From positions 1-64,000 of IMG/VR virus record IMGVR_UViG_3300047323_000138: a DNA stretch of 64,000 nucleotides. The stretch is one strand, 5' to 3'. This document shows positions 8,175 to 17,192 of the stretch, piece after piece (position 1 is the stretch's first letter; each line of letters begins with the position of its first letter). Origin of the DNA: a virus. The position numbers were made by a program, and so were the translations under genes. The notes below the pieces were generated by a model that was not told the origin of the DNA, ran no database searches, and saw nothing but the letters and a program-made list of their open reading frames with translations.

Positions 8175-9070
8175 TTAGCTCCAGATTGAACTACTTTCTC
8201 TAAACTCACGGCTTTAATCTCCGTATACCAACCTGACGAACGCCATCCTCCAGAGTGTCTAAGAGATTCAACCTTAAGCCAACCTGTGATGAGAGTATCT
8301 TCTAGATATATAATATCCCCAGCTTTGATATCTGGATTAAGAAGGATTTTCATCTGAATTCCGGGCTTCTTAGCTTTGTCCTTTTTCGATCTACGACGGT
8401 CACCAGAAACTCTATAAGGAGTTTCAATCAAACCCGTATACTTAGAAATAACATAGGCTTGATTAAAGTTCTCAGTGGCTGCACGGTCATTGTTGTGAAC
8501 ATACAAAACACCATCATCAATCTGAGTATCTAGAGCATATTTTTCAGCAAGTTCATCCAACATTTCTTTAGGCGTTCCCATGAGAGGATAGCCGTATATA
8601 ATCTCATTACTAAGATTTGTACCGTTGTACACGCCACGAGAAACACCGGGAAGGTTCTTGCGAATAGCTTCAGCTACATCTTTTACGGTCTGTCCGGGGG
8701 CTACAAGCTCAGAAAGAATTTGATGGTTGAGTTCTACGTAGCCATCCCCAAGTTGTATTTGTGTAATCCGATCCGTACCAGACTTCCTTGTAGAGACATG
8801 GGTAACTTGACCAGAGAAGAGTCGTTTAGGGCCGCCAGTATCAAGATAGCCTGCCTCAAATACTGCTGCCGGATAATCCGTATCAAGCAATCTGATATGT
8901 TCAAGAGATAAGTTCGTAACTTCAATAGAAGCAGAATTCGTCCTTTTCTTATTATCCGTACTTTTACTAATATCAAATTGAACTTGAAGGTCAGTGATTT
9001 CTAATGCTTCACCAGAGTTATAGTCACCAATTATTAGTCTATACTGGCGGTTTCTCTGGATTAAGTCCAT
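8171..9070 (-). CDS. Baseplate hub protein
   Basis: 299 residues. The start (RQYRLIIGDYNSGEALEITDLQVQFDISK) and the internal ISTRKSG..RITQIQLGDGYVEL match the hub proteins of small contractile tails (P2 gpD / Mu gp44 / Pam3 gp17-like), which are beta-barrel proteins joining tube and spike. It lies in the expected order between the baseplate plug and the spike. The assignment rests on pattern and gene order. Confidence 0.7.
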   Translation of the reverse strand: MDLIQRNRQYRLIIGDYNSGEALEITDLQVQFDISKSTDNKKRTNSASIEVTNLSLEHIRLLDTDYPAAVFEAGYLDTGGPKRLFSGQVTHVSTRKSGTDRITQIQLGDGYVELNHQILSELVAPGQTVKDVAEAIRKNLPGVSRGVYNGTNLSNEIIYGYPLMGTPKEMLDELAEKYALDTQIDDGVLYVHNNDRAATENFNQAYVISKYTGLIETPYRVSGDRRRSKKDKAKKPGIQMKILLNPDIKAGDIIYLEDTLITGWLKVESLRHSGGWRSSGWYTEIKAVSLEKVVQSGAK

Positions 9071-9405
9071 TAGTCTTCCTCTGTGTAGATATAGAAAAGA
9101 TTATAATATTGATCAATTGAATCAGGATAAACTTTATAAGGTTCACTAATAATATCTGCTTTCTCTTCCATCCAGATAAATCCTGTCAACGGAAAGATTG
9201 CATAGTCCAAGAATATTGGATAATTAGGAACTAGAGCTTCACCTAAAACAACAGGATTGTTATCAGCATCATACAAATTGATAAAGTACAGCTTAGCCCT
9301 TTCATTATAGATAAACTCAAAGATGTATGAGTCACCTTGAAAGGCTATGGTATAAGTGTAATATGTGTCACCAAACAAAGGCATTGCTATATATTTATCA
9401 GCCAT
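9070..9405 (-). CDS. Baseplate plug-like protein
   Basis: 111 residues, all-beta in appearance, starting MADKYIAMPLFGDTYYTYTI. The order of motifs (an initial MPL, a central FEFIYNER..LYFINLYDADNNPV, then LVPNYPIFL) resembles the plug proteins that close the hub in Pam3-like and related myoviruses. The start overlaps the upstream gene by eight bases and its stop overlaps the hub ATG. Confidence 0.55.
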   Translation of the reverse strand: MADKYIAMPLFGDTYYTYTIAFQGDSYIFEFIYNERAKLYFINLYDADNNPVVLGEALVPNYPIFLDYAIFPLTGFIWMEEKADIISEPYKVYPDSIDQYYNLFYIYTEED

Positions 9406-10183
9406 TAGCTCTTGCCTGCCTTAGCGGGTCAGTGTCTTTAGGGGAGTTACCACTACCAACATCTTGTGGTGTACTGTCTTGTTTACCTTTAGAGTTCTTA
9501 CTAGAAGCTTTCTTTTTCAAAGCATCCTGCACATCTTTGGGAATGACAGTTTTCTTCAAGAAAGCAAAAGTAACTTGCTCAAACGTGATGTCACAATAAA
9601 GACCATACCCAGTGTTAGGATCTTCTTTGAAAGTAATCTTAGTCATTACAAGATTATTGATTACTTTACGTAGCAGTGTGTTATCATACTCAAACAAGCG
9701 TACGAGCTGAATACTCGGATCAAATTGACCGGTCTTGTCGTTAAAAACAACACCGGCAGTAAGATCAATAAGAGCTTGTCTAATCTGCTCAATAAGATCA
9801 GCACGCCTACTATCAATAACTACTTCAGGAGTACTGTCTGACAGAAACTGACCAATGCTGTCCGGGATAAACTTCTTCAAGACACTTTGATCTGTGGAGT
9901 TTACACTAACAGCATTAGGAGCTTCGTTACTGTTGTAAGGGTTGTTGCCATCCAAGTCTTGAATTAGGTAAGTACCAGTAGAGATATCTACACCAGTAAT
10001 TACGGCACCAATTGTAAAGGTGGGATTATTACGGATAAAGTGATCAGTAACATTAGATCCGCCGTCAATTGGGTGTTTTGTCACACTACCAGTATAACTT
10101 TGAGTGTACGCGACCGTCGCATCCAGATAGATGAATCCGCCATCTTGAATTGAGGAGTCACCCCATTGAATACTAAGAGACAT
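9398..10183 (-). CDS. Dit-like tail protein at the tube-baseplate joint
   Basis: 261 residues. The N-terminal part (DATVAYTQSYTGSVTKHPID and VTDHFIRNNPTFTIG) matches the conserved start of Dit-like N-terminal domains, where a T..HP..GG..V.DH..  pattern is typical. A charged Lys/Ser tail occupies the last 40 residues. It probably connects the tail tube to the hub. It lies just downstream of an inserted HNH gene that separates it from the tape measure. Confidence 0.65.
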   Translation of the reverse strand: MSLSIQWGDSSIQDGGFIYLDATVAYTQSYTGSVTKHPIDGGSNVTDHFIRNNPTFTIGAVITGVDISTGTYLIQDLDGNNPYNSNEAPNAVSVNSTDQSVLKKFIPDSIGQFLSDSTPEVVIDSRRADLIEQIRQALIDLTAGVVFNDKTGQFDPSIQLVRLFEYDNTLLRKVINNLVMTKITFKEDPNTGYGLYCDITFEQVTFAFLKKTVIPKDVQDALKKKASSKNSKGKQDSTPQDVGSGNSPKDTDPLRQARANG

Positions 10184-10772
10184 CTATAAACCTCTCACTG
10201 ACTACTTTATAATTAATAAGAGTGTTATAAACATCTAAATCTATAACTGCTTTATACTTCTCGGCCAACTCTTTTACAATTATTTCTTTTTCTTTCTTGT
10301 GCCACAAAAAGGCATCAAGTTCTGTTTTGAATCCATTCTTTTCAAGATGTTTACCACTAGCATCTACAACAAAAGCTCGGAAAGCCTTGTCACGTTTGTG
10401 ATAATTAACTCCTTGCACACAGCCCCTGTCGGCCATTTTCTTAATCAATAAATTTATCTGAGTTGGAACAAGACGGCAAGTGGACGGAGAGTAAACTCTA
10501 GCATCACGGTCAATAATATCTTTATCTAATTGCCAATTTTCCTTTTTCTGATGCTCTGGTTGTCCTTCCCACCACTTTGCGAAGTCTTGGTAATCATGCC
10601 AACAAGGGTGCACAGTGACATCATCGTAAACCGCGAACTCTTCATTATAGCATCTTTTGATCATGCTACTCCAAACAGTGTAGCGTTTTATATTAACCCA
10701 CTTACCGCCAACCTTTTCGGTAGCAGCGTATCCAAACTTACCTGAGTTAAAACCTGCACCATAAAAAGCCAT
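10173..10772 (-). CDS. HNH-type homing endonuclease
   Basis: 199 residues. The first part carries the phage HNH signature: a KRYTVWSSMIKRCYN segment, HPCWHDYQDFAKWW, then LDKDI and YSPSTCRLVPTQIN. The C-terminal half (GVNYHKRDKAFRAFVVDASGK) looks like an AP2-type DNA-binding module. Free-standing enzymes like this spread by cutting cognate sites in related phages. It splits the usual tape measure-to-Dit order and overlaps the next gene by 11 bases. Confidence 0.75.
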   Translation of the reverse strand: MAFYGAGFNSGKFGYAATEKVGGKWVNIKRYTVWSSMIKRCYNEEFAVYDDVTVHPCWHDYQDFAKWWEGQPEHQKKENWQLDKDIIDRDARVYSPSTCRLVPTQINLLIKKMADRGCVQGVNYHKRDKAFRAFVVDASGKHLEKNGFKTELDAFLWHKKEKEIIVKELAEKYKAVIDLDVYNTLINYKVVSERFIDVS

Positions 10773-10830
10773 AATGATTACTCCTAATTTAATTAGTACA
10801 TATTTTATACGGAAATTTTGGTGTGGTCAA

Positions 10831-12717
10831 CTATTGTTTCACTGGGAATTGAACATTCACTTGATCAAAAGATTGAACAAACATATTTGCAACAGCTTCA
10901 CCAATTGCTTGCGCTTGTGCATTGGCATCCATACCTTGCAGAGTAGACCCATCAACATTTACAACTATATCAATTTGATTGCTGTTGTTTGTCACAATAC
11001 CCATAGCCTTATCGTCAGCTGCGGCTTTGGCCATCTCAGCTTGTTGGTCATCATAGCCAGCAGGATCATGATAGTAGATCGAAGTCGGATCTTCATACAC
11101 AGCACGTCCACGTTCACGAGCCTTGTTCATATTGAAGCCAGTGTTGTTTATCACATCACCAACAATGGCGGCGGGAGAAGCATACTCAAAGCCAAGGAAG
11201 CTTGCTTTCTCGCTAGAGCTATTGTTTGTCTCAGTTGCAGGCAATGTCCCACTCTTCCATCTTTGGAACTCTGCCATCGCCCCCATAATAGAAGCAATCT
11301 CTTTCGATGTGGCTTCTAAGTTCGGAAGGAAGTCAAATTTAAGAACAGAAATATCAGTAAAGATTTGTTTAATGGTTTGCCAATCTTTAACCAACTGAGA
11401 TGTTTTATCAATCCCCAACCAATCAGCTACAAGGCTATCCTTACCTTCTAGAGCACGGGCAAAGGACTGAGGAAAAAGCATTAAATCATCAGCCCATTTA
11501 GTAGCTTCATTGAAGCCTTCTGCAAGCTTCTTAACCAAGTCTCCGCTTTCACTCAGTCCAGCTGTAAGGGTACGAAAGATCCGGGCAAAACCCTCTTCTA
11601 CACCAGCATTAGAGGCTACAATAGCCATATCACTTAATGCGTTCTGGTATCTACCTTGCTCAGCTTGTGATGCATGAGATGCTTTCTCTAGACCCGGTTG
11701 AGCTTTCTCACTAGCAATGTTAGCTGCATAGTTGAGGATATCTCCTCGTACTTGACCTTTCTTCATTGCAGCTTCAAGAGCAATAATAGAAGCAGATCCT
11801 GTAAGATCCCCTTTACCTTTCCCTGTCTCTTTCAGTTGCTGCTGATAAGCCTGAGCGAAGATATTCTTAGCACCCGGAAGACTGTTACCAAGTTGTTTAG
11901 TCAGTTCCTCAGCTTGCAGTTTATCCTTACCAGCAATCTGACTTAATGCGTTAAATACAAGCTTCTGTCTTGCTGGGGAGAGTTTGTTAACCCGCCCATA
12001 CTCAGCAAAACCTTTAAAGATATTCTGAGCTTGTCCAATCGTACCACCAGCACCAAGAAGGTTAGATGTCAGTACATTGAAGTCACCAGAAGCCTCAAGA
12101 TAATTGAAACCTACGCGATTAGCTGTCTTACGTAGCCACTCAAAGGATTGTTCACCTTGTTCAGCAGTACCACCATTCCCTGTAAGAACAGCTTGGGTTT
12201 GTAGCTGAGCGGCCACAACTTCTTGATTTCGTTTATTAAGAGAGCTAAGTCCATAACCACCTAATCCCAATGCAATGGCTGGGCCAAGCAAACTAGGCAT
12301 CCCACGAGTACGACTAGCACCAGCAGCAACTGCCCCAGTAACAGCGGCCTCTCTTACACGCCTCCCCGGTGGAGTGACAGGAGGGATGTGCGGAGGTTGA
12401 ATAGTTGGCCTTAGAGGGTGGGCCATCCCGGCTCGGGCCATTGCCAAGCCAACAGTCTGATTCAGTGCAGCTTGGTTGACAACAAATCTGTTAATGTCGA
12501 AGACAACACGATTACTAGCTATGTCCAAAGCAGTACCAAGAACTCTTTCAAGTTTGCGTTGGTCAACTGTAAAGTTACCAATACCAAAGCTTAGATTACC
12601 AAAAGCACTAAACTTCTTAAGTTTTTTCTCAAGAGTATCTAGGGCTTTATCAACCTTCTTCAATCCTTTGGTGTCTACATCAAAACCGAGTGACGCAAAG
12701 TATTTTGCAATCTGCAC
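10831..12717 (-). CDS. Tail tape measure protein
   Basis: 628 residues, short for a tape measure, so the tail should be modest in length. The N-terminus (YFASLGFDVDTKGLKKVDKALDTLEKKLK) is a classic tape-measure start with amphipathic helices. A hydrophobic Gly/Ala segment (about 128-160) and long helical regions follow. The start is a GTG at 12717-12715 with GGAGT eight bases upstream. It scaffolds tube assembly and sets tail length, and follows the frameshifted chaperone pair as expected. Confidence 0.85.
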   Translation of the reverse strand: MQIAKYFASLGFDVDTKGLKKVDKALDTLEKKLKKFSAFGNLSFGIGNFTVDQRKLERVLGTALDIASNRVVFDINRFVVNQAALNQTVGLAMARAGMAHPLRPTIQPPHIPPVTPPGRRVREAAVTGAVAAGASRTRGMPSLLGPAIALGLGGYGLSSLNKRNQEVVAAQLQTQAVLTGNGGTAEQGEQSFEWLRKTANRVGFNYLEASGDFNVLTSNLLGAGGTIGQAQNIFKGFAEYGRVNKLSPARQKLVFNALSQIAGKDKLQAEELTKQLGNSLPGAKNIFAQAYQQQLKETGKGKGDLTGSASIIALEAAMKKGQVRGDILNYAANIASEKAQPGLEKASHASQAEQGRYQNALSDMAIVASNAGVEEGFARIFRTLTAGLSESGDLVKKLAEGFNEATKWADDLMLFPQSFARALEGKDSLVADWLGIDKTSQLVKDWQTIKQIFTDISVLKFDFLPNLEATSKEIASIMGAMAEFQRWKSGTLPATETNNSSSEKASFLGFEYASPAAIVGDVINNTGFNMNKARERGRAVYEDPTSIYYHDPAGYDDQQAEMAKAAADDKAMGIVTNNSNQIDIVVNVDGSTLQGMDANAQAQAIGEAVANMFVQSFDQVNVQFPVKQ

Positions 12718-12731
12718 TGTTTATTACTCCG

Positions 12732-12944
12732 TCACTTTAGTTTATTTTTATCTGCTTTAGCTTTTTCTATAGCTTGCTGATGTAGAGAATCATACACATC
12801 CAGCATTTCAATCAACTTAAGCATCTGTCTTGTAGAATATTTCCATTCCATCTCAGATGCTAATTCCAACCCACCTTTCTCATGCATTGCAATTCTGTAA
12901 ATACTCCAATGTTGAGAAAAGGTTTTGTCTATCTCTTGATCCAA
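12732..12944 (-). CDS. Tail assembly chaperone, downstream (T) frame
   Basis: 70 residues counted from a TTG that has no Shine-Dalgarno sequence. The frame is open further upstream, through at least 13,011, and so runs into the end of the preceding gene in the -1 frame. It is likely translated only as a C-terminal extension of the 106-residue protein after a -1 ribosomal slip, like the G/GT pair of lambda and equivalents in many tailed phages. The sequence is helical and charged, as usual for these proteins, and lies right before the tape measure. Confidence 0.65.
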   Translation of the reverse strand: MDQEIDKTFSQHWSIYRIAMHEKGGLELASEMEWKYSTRQMLKLIEMLDVYDSLHQQAIEKAKADKNKLK

Positions 12945-12982
12945 TCTTGTTTTACCCGATACAGGCTGTCCATTGGACTGTA

Positions 12983-13303
12983 TTATTCTTCTGTATCGGG
13001 TGCCTGAAAAAGCTCTTCGAAGTTAAAGTTCAACACTTCCTTATAGAGCTTGTTCAAGTGGGCATATTTGCGAGAGAAGAAAACATCAAAAGACTTCTCA
13101 GTGATCTGCATATTATCTTTAGACACATAGTTGCAGATGATTTGTTTCATCTGACTAAGGTCAGCTTTGCCTGCGTCAATAGCTTCTTGGTGCTTTTCAA
13201 TAAAGATTAGACCCTTGGTTGCAGGCATAGCTGATACAAGGTATTCAATATCATCAACTGTAATAGTTGTTTGTTCAAGTACTTCAAATTTTGGAGCTGC
13301 CAT
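12983..13303 (-). CDS. Tail assembly chaperone, upstream (G) frame
   Basis: 106 residues, acidic C-terminus (FEELFQAPDTEE). Its size, its place between the tube genes and the tape measure, and an overlapping open -1 frame all fit the first tail assembly chaperone, which coats the tape measure during tail assembly. No catalytic motif is expected or seen. Confidence 0.7.
   Translation of the reverse strand: MAAPKFEVLEQTTITVDDIEYLVSAMPATKGLIFIEKHQEAIDAGKADLSQMKQIICNYVSKDNMQITEKSFDVFFSRKYAHLNKLYKEVLNFNFEELFQAPDTEE
13004..13013 (-). other. Candidate -1 frameshift site
   Basis: On the minus strand the zero-frame codons CTT TTT CAG form a five-T run about 24 bases before the stop of the chaperone gene. 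Slipping back one base here enters the open frame that leads to the 70-residue product. The heptamer G CTT TTT is not a textbook slippery sequence, so the exact slip point is uncertain; the ACA GAA GAA stretch near the stop is an alternative. Confidence 0.45.
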
Positions 13304-13329
13304 TTATTTTATCTCAGAAATTACATCAG

Positions 13330-13827
13330 TTAGAAAATGTTACTAATAAAATCAGTTGCTTCATTTACCGCACTGTCAAATAGACTTGTAGACGGACGAG
13401 TGTTGCCACCAATTTTATATGTGTCTGTTGACTGGCAAAAGATTTCCCAACCTCTGTATTCAAAGCCACCTGAATAAGTGGTAGTTGGGTATCCAGTAAT
13501 GTATGCCTCATTGGATGAGAACACACTTCCACCAGAGCCATCTTTCAACGTAAGGGCGATCCTTGCTGTACCTTCCTCTAAATCCAACTCATGGATATAT
13601 GAAAGTACATCATTAGTTGGGGAGAATTGAGCTAAGGAGAATTGAATAGTTGCTGAAGTATCTCTGTTGGGCACTCGTGTGTTTTTACCACGAATACCCC
13701 TGACAACACTAAAACCTTTGACAGTTCTAGATATAGAGATGGATTGCCAGCCAACAACTTGATAGCCACCGATGGTGAGTTTAACATCACCGGGACTATA
13801 AGTTGTTACCGTAAAACTATTTGCCAT
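13330..13827 (-). CDS. Tail-tube-like protein, copy 3
   Basis: 165 residues. It shares with the next two genes upstream the order Y-x-P-x-D-V, an IGGYQVVGWQ turn, R..ATIQFSLAQFSPTNDVLS, LTLKDGSGGSVFSS and a late RGWEIF. This fits DUF3277-type proteins that form the tail tube of Mu-like and related myoviruses. It is shorter at the front than its sisters. Whether it builds the main tube, a tube terminator or an initiator cannot be told. Confidence 0.65.
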   Translation of the reverse strand: MANSFTVTTYSPGDVKLTIGGYQVVGWQSISISRTVKGFSVVRGIRGKNTRVPNRDTSATIQFSLAQFSPTNDVLSYIHELDLEEGTARIALTLKDGSGGSVFSSNEAYITGYPTTTYSGGFEYRGWEIFCQSTDTYKIGGNTRPSTSLFDSAVNEATDFISNIF

Positions 13828-14330
13828 CAGATAATTCCTTCTAGAATTGGTAGAGCACCTGTGGCAATATTAATTAAGTCTTGGAGGATACTTTGTTCAT
13901 TTGCATTGCTGCCAATGTTGATAACTGCTTGTGAACTTCTCAATACCCATGTCCGTGTATCTACAGAAGCGCTCTTTGACAAAGTTGGAAGACCCTCAAT
14001 CCATGTAGTGGTACTGAAGAATAAATCAGAGCCAGAGGAATCTTTACAGAGGAAGGCGAATTTCCCTCTTTGACTTATTTCATCAAGCTGCCAAAACTTA
14101 GTCAACACATCATTTGAGAAGGATCCAGCGTGAAGGGTCAGTGTGATTGTATAAGTCTGATCACTCTGATACAGCCTACCCATCTGACCATCCGCTGTCT
14201 TAACAGATGTGAATGGCATCATATCTTTATTAATGGATATGAAAGTTCCATCTACAAAACCTTCCACCGGCAGGATTCCACCAACAAGGCACACCACATC
14301 ATCAGGGCAATAGTTAAAAATACCTGCCAT
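13827..14330 (-). CDS. Tail-tube-like protein, copy 2
   Basis: 167 residues, same fold pattern as the flanking genes: NYCPDDVVCLVGG at the start, FISINKDMMPFTSVKTADGQMGR, then TITLTLHAGSFSNDVL and LCKDSSGSDLFFS, and a TRTWVL near the end. Its ATG overlaps the stop of the gene that follows it. The three copies lie directly after the sheath gene, where a single tube gene would be usual. Confidence 0.65.
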   Translation of the reverse strand: MAGIFNYCPDDVVCLVGGILPVEGFVDGTFISINKDMMPFTSVKTADGQMGRLYQSDQTYTITLTLHAGSFSNDVLTKFWQLDEISQRGKFAFLCKDSSGSDLFFSTTTWIEGLPTLSKSASVDTRTWVLRSSQAVINIGSNANEQSILQDLINIATGALPILEGII

Positions 14331-14351
14331 AAAAGCTCCTTGGTAAAAGGA

Positions 14352-14371
14352 GGGAGTAACTTAATACTCCC
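14352..14371 (-). terminator. Intra-operon terminator or attenuator
   Basis: A 6-bp stem (GGGAGT / ACTCCC) with an 8-base loop is followed on the minus strand by TCCTTTT. It lies between tube copies 1 and 2 and could lower downstream expression relative to sheath and first tube gene. Confidence 0.55.
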
Positions 14372-14378
14372 ATCACAA

Positions 14379-14909
14379 TTATGGATTTAGTTTCCAACGA
14401 TCTGCAACATCACCACCGGCTGCCTCAACAGCAGCAACTTCCGAGTCACTAAGTGGAATGTTACCACCAATGAACAAGTCGCTACCAAACAGATAGATAG
14501 CCCAATCACGGGTACTGGTATCTGAACCAAAAGATACATTTGGTGGGGAGGCAATGATTGCAGTGTTAGAACTTGCTACCGTCATACCACTAGGGTCTTT
14601 CAGGGTACAGTTGAATACCCAGTCATTATTGGAGGTATTGGCATCCGCAAGCTGAAGTTGCTGAAGTACAGTATTAGATGGTGAATACTGGTGAAGCGTA
14701 ATAGTTACGTTCATCCCAGTAACACGACGTTTTACACGACCAAAGGCTGCTCCGCCGACACCCTGATAAGGTGTAGAACTAGGGACCAATCGATCCATAG
14801 AGATGAATGTCCCGTCTGCGTACCCAGTAACTGTGTGGATAAAATCACCTTTTGAAATTACAATTGTAAAATCATCTGGTGCATAGTTGCCAATAAAATT
14901 GTCGGCCAT
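14379..14909 (-). CDS. Tail-tube-like protein, copy 1 (likely main tube)
   Basis: 176 residues from ATG 14909 (MADNFIGNYAPDDF), with AAGGA upstream. The motifs of the family are present: GYADGTFISMDRLVP, MNVTITLHQYSPSNTVLQQL, CTLKDPSGMTVASS and STRDWAIYLFG. Of the three related genes it is next to the sheath gene and upstream of a terminator-like hairpin, the position expected for the abundant tube subunit. A longer in-frame start exists but would overlap the sheath gene heavily. Confidence 0.7.
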   Translation of the reverse strand: MADNFIGNYAPDDFTIVISKGDFIHTVTGYADGTFISMDRLVPSSTPYQGVGGAAFGRVKRRVTGMNVTITLHQYSPSNTVLQQLQLADANTSNNDWVFNCTLKDPSGMTVASSNTAIIASPPNVSFGSDTSTRDWAIYLFGSDLFIGGNIPLSDSEVAAVEAAGGDVADRWKLNP

Positions 14910-14926
14910 TATTATATTCCTTTTCG

Positions 14927-16207
14927 TTAAACGCTCAAGAACCCGTTGATTTGAACGCGACGGATGGACCCTGCAAGACGAGCGCGGAATACAAAGACAC
15001 CGGCAGTACGTTGAGCGCGGAGTGTTGGGCTGATGGTACTTACATCTGGGGTACTCACGCTCCAACCACGATCAATCAGGCCATTTGCTTCTGCTTGAGA
15101 AAGTACAGAACGAATTTCATTTTCGATAATAGCAAGACCCGGATTTGTCATCGGAACTTTCAAACTATTAATCAAACGGAAATACACGCCTTCCTGAAGT
15201 CGGGCATAAAGCCAGTCGATCCCTACAATTTCGTCAATAGGCGAACCACCAAAAGTATCACCATCTTGGAAGATGTTAACACCGGCAACAGTGGTGTACA
15301 TGTTGCAGTTTTTATTACGAAGATTTACACGTTGAGTGTCAGTAAGATTACTTACGGTTACACCAACAGCACGTTTGAAGTCCCAGTCGTTCGAACCCGG
15401 AGTGTAGGGGAGTTGAGCACCCATCCAAGCAGCTTCTGGAAATTCAGTGTCAGCAGTTGGCAGATAGATACCATAAGTGCGATCAGCAGTCTTATCACTC
15501 AACTTCTTAGCGATGTCTGTAATACCAGTAGTTGGAGTTACAGTATCAGCAGTGGAAGTACCATACAACTTACGACGTGCATTAATCGCATCACTCAGAG
15601 CTTCTACGTCAGCAGAAACATGAGTCTCGGAAACAATACCGTACCAAACATTGTTTTCTTGTTCTACAGCTTCAAGAGCTTCAACCCAATCTTCAGTTAC
15701 AGTGTTAACGCCAACAAGATTAGCCGAAGCTGTAACACTCCAAGGAGTACCAAGTACAGTGGTGGTCAGAACTAGAGTGGTAGTACCGGATACTGTAATA
15801 CCTGTAGGAGTACCAATAGCGGCTTTCAGACCAGTAACGATAGTGGTAGCAGTCGCGCCAACACCCGAAGTGAAGGTGTATGGGGCACCATTCAAGGTAA
15901 CACTATACAGGGTATTGTCTGCTACAGTTGGGGTATAGGTTACAGCATCAACTTGACGACGACCTACAACAATCGAAGGAGGTACAGCACCAACAGAAGA
16001 TTGACCAAACAACTTAGTTGCAATCTTAGATACGTTACTGGTAGATTCGAAATCATCGCCTACAGCAGTGATATCAGTGTAAGTACGGGTGCGTTCGGAG
16101 AAATTTGTAAAGGTTGCAAGAACCAACGGAATCTGGAAGCTTGCGGTGGCTACGGCTGTAGACTCACGGGTGATCGTGATAGAAACGATCTGGTCCAATT
16201 CACTCAT
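14927..16207 (-). CDS. Tail sheath protein (DUF3383-type)
   Basis: 426 residues. It has the start VSITITRESTAVATASFQIPLVLA and the later blocks WYGIVSETH, MGAQLPYTPGSNDWDFKRAVGV and NMYTTVAGVNIFQDGDTFGG, all in the DUF3383 pattern. In this family the protein forms the contractile sheath. It is followed by tube-like proteins, which confirms a myovirus tail. AGAGG precedes the ATG. Confidence 0.85.
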   Translation of the reverse strand: MSELDQIVSITITRESTAVATASFQIPLVLATFTNFSERTRTYTDITAVGDDFESTSNVSKIATKLFGQSSVGAVPPSIVVGRRQVDAVTYTPTVADNTLYSVTLNGAPYTFTSGVGATATTIVTGLKAAIGTPTGITVSGTTTLVLTTTVLGTPWSVTASANLVGVNTVTEDWVEALEAVEQENNVWYGIVSETHVSADVEALSDAINARRKLYGTSTADTVTPTTGITDIAKKLSDKTADRTYGIYLPTADTEFPEAAWMGAQLPYTPGSNDWDFKRAVGVTVSNLTDTQRVNLRNKNCNMYTTVAGVNIFQDGDTFGGSPIDEIVGIDWLYARLQEGVYFRLINSLKVPMTNPGLAIIENEIRSVLSQAEANGLIDRGWSVSTPDVSTISPTLRAQRTAGVFVFRARLAGSIRRVQINGFLSV

Positions 16208-16283
16208 TGGTTCACCTCTGTGTAATTAAAAGACATTCGTTAATCCTTATTTTATTGTTAAACTGCGGCATACGAATGCCTTC

Positions 16284-16814
16284 TTACGGAATTATGATAC
16301 CTTCGGGAACTGTAAAAACTCCCGTTTGTTCGGAGTCCACAATAATAGATTCGACCCAATCACTAATCTCTGAAGTATTCACGATGTAGTTAAAGGTTAC
16401 GTCTAAGTTGTGATATTCCACCCACTTGGTATCTCTTTTCTGTGGGGCTCTGCGTATTTGACTCTTACGCATAAATGCTAAATTATTCTTTGTTAAAGCT
16501 TCTCTTGACACAGGGACATTGTTAATTCTCTGAGTAAAGCTTTGAGACATGTCACCAGACAAGCTACCGACAAAGCTAAATTGAACCATCACTTCGTACA
16601 CAACCCTAACATCTAACTTATAATCGGTACGTGTTTGAGCTGAAGTACTATGATGACCCTGTTGTTCAATATTAAGAATATTAATTACAACATAACTCTC
16701 AGCAGGTTCTGTACCATTATTGTGACTGAAGATTACCGGAGTAGTTGGATATTCTGATAATGCTGCAAGAGCCCCAAGTCTGATTGCTTTTCGGACATCT
16801 GTGTAAATTGGCAT
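16284..16814 (-). CDS. Tail terminator / neck protein (LIC_12616-like)
   Basis: 176 residues. The pattern of an N-terminal helix, ESYVVINILNIEQQG, a YEVMVQFSFVG strand and a C-terminal YHNLDVTFNYIV resembles phage neck or tail-terminator proteins placed just before the sheath gene. It probably caps the tail and connects it to the head. Confidence 0.65.
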   Translation of the reverse strand: MPIYTDVRKAIRLGALAALSEYPTTPVIFSHNNGTEPAESYVVINILNIEQQGHHSTSAQTRTDYKLDVRVVYEVMVQFSFVGSLSGDMSQSFTQRINNVPVSREALTKNNLAFMRKSQIRRAPQKRDTKWVEYHNLDVTFNYIVNTSEISDWVESIIVDSEQTGVFTVPEGIIIP

Positions 16815-16823
16815 ATGATGTCC

Positions 16824-17192
16824 TTAGTTTGGGGTTAGTTCTATTCTTGCGGCTTTACCCTCAAAATGATCACGAGGCCCCATCTGGTATTGCTGGACCT
16901 TCATCATTTCGTAAAGTTCACCATTCCATGTGAATCGATCCCCACCATATCCGGCAGTACCTTCCTTCTTGTGTCGAATAGGGTCAGCCGTGAAGAACCA
17001 CAACCAAGCTTTTGTTCTATCAGACTCAGGAAGAAGCATTACTTGATAATCAGTAAAAGGATGGACGTTAGCTTGTACAGTAACGGTTGAGTCAGCACCT
17101 TCAATCCATTCACCATCAACATACGAACCTGCTGCTTGTCGAGTAATAACGACAGGAGTTTTTCTAACTAAAGTAAATTCTGCAACTGACAT
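16824..17192 (-). CDS. Head-tail joining protein (minor neck protein)
   Basis: 122 residues, beta-rich, with VQANVHPFTDYQVMLLPESDRT and a GGDRFTWNGELYEM segment. Phage head-closure proteins of this size usually lie between the adaptor and tail terminator genes, as here. It directly abuts the upstream gene (shared base 17192). The identification is by order and size. Confidence 0.5.
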   Translation of the reverse strand: MSVAEFTLVRKTPVVITRQAAGSYVDGEWIEGADSTVTVQANVHPFTDYQVMLLPESDRTKAWLWFFTADPIRHKKEGTAGYGGDRFTWNGELYEMMKVQQYQMGPRDHFEGKAARIELTPN

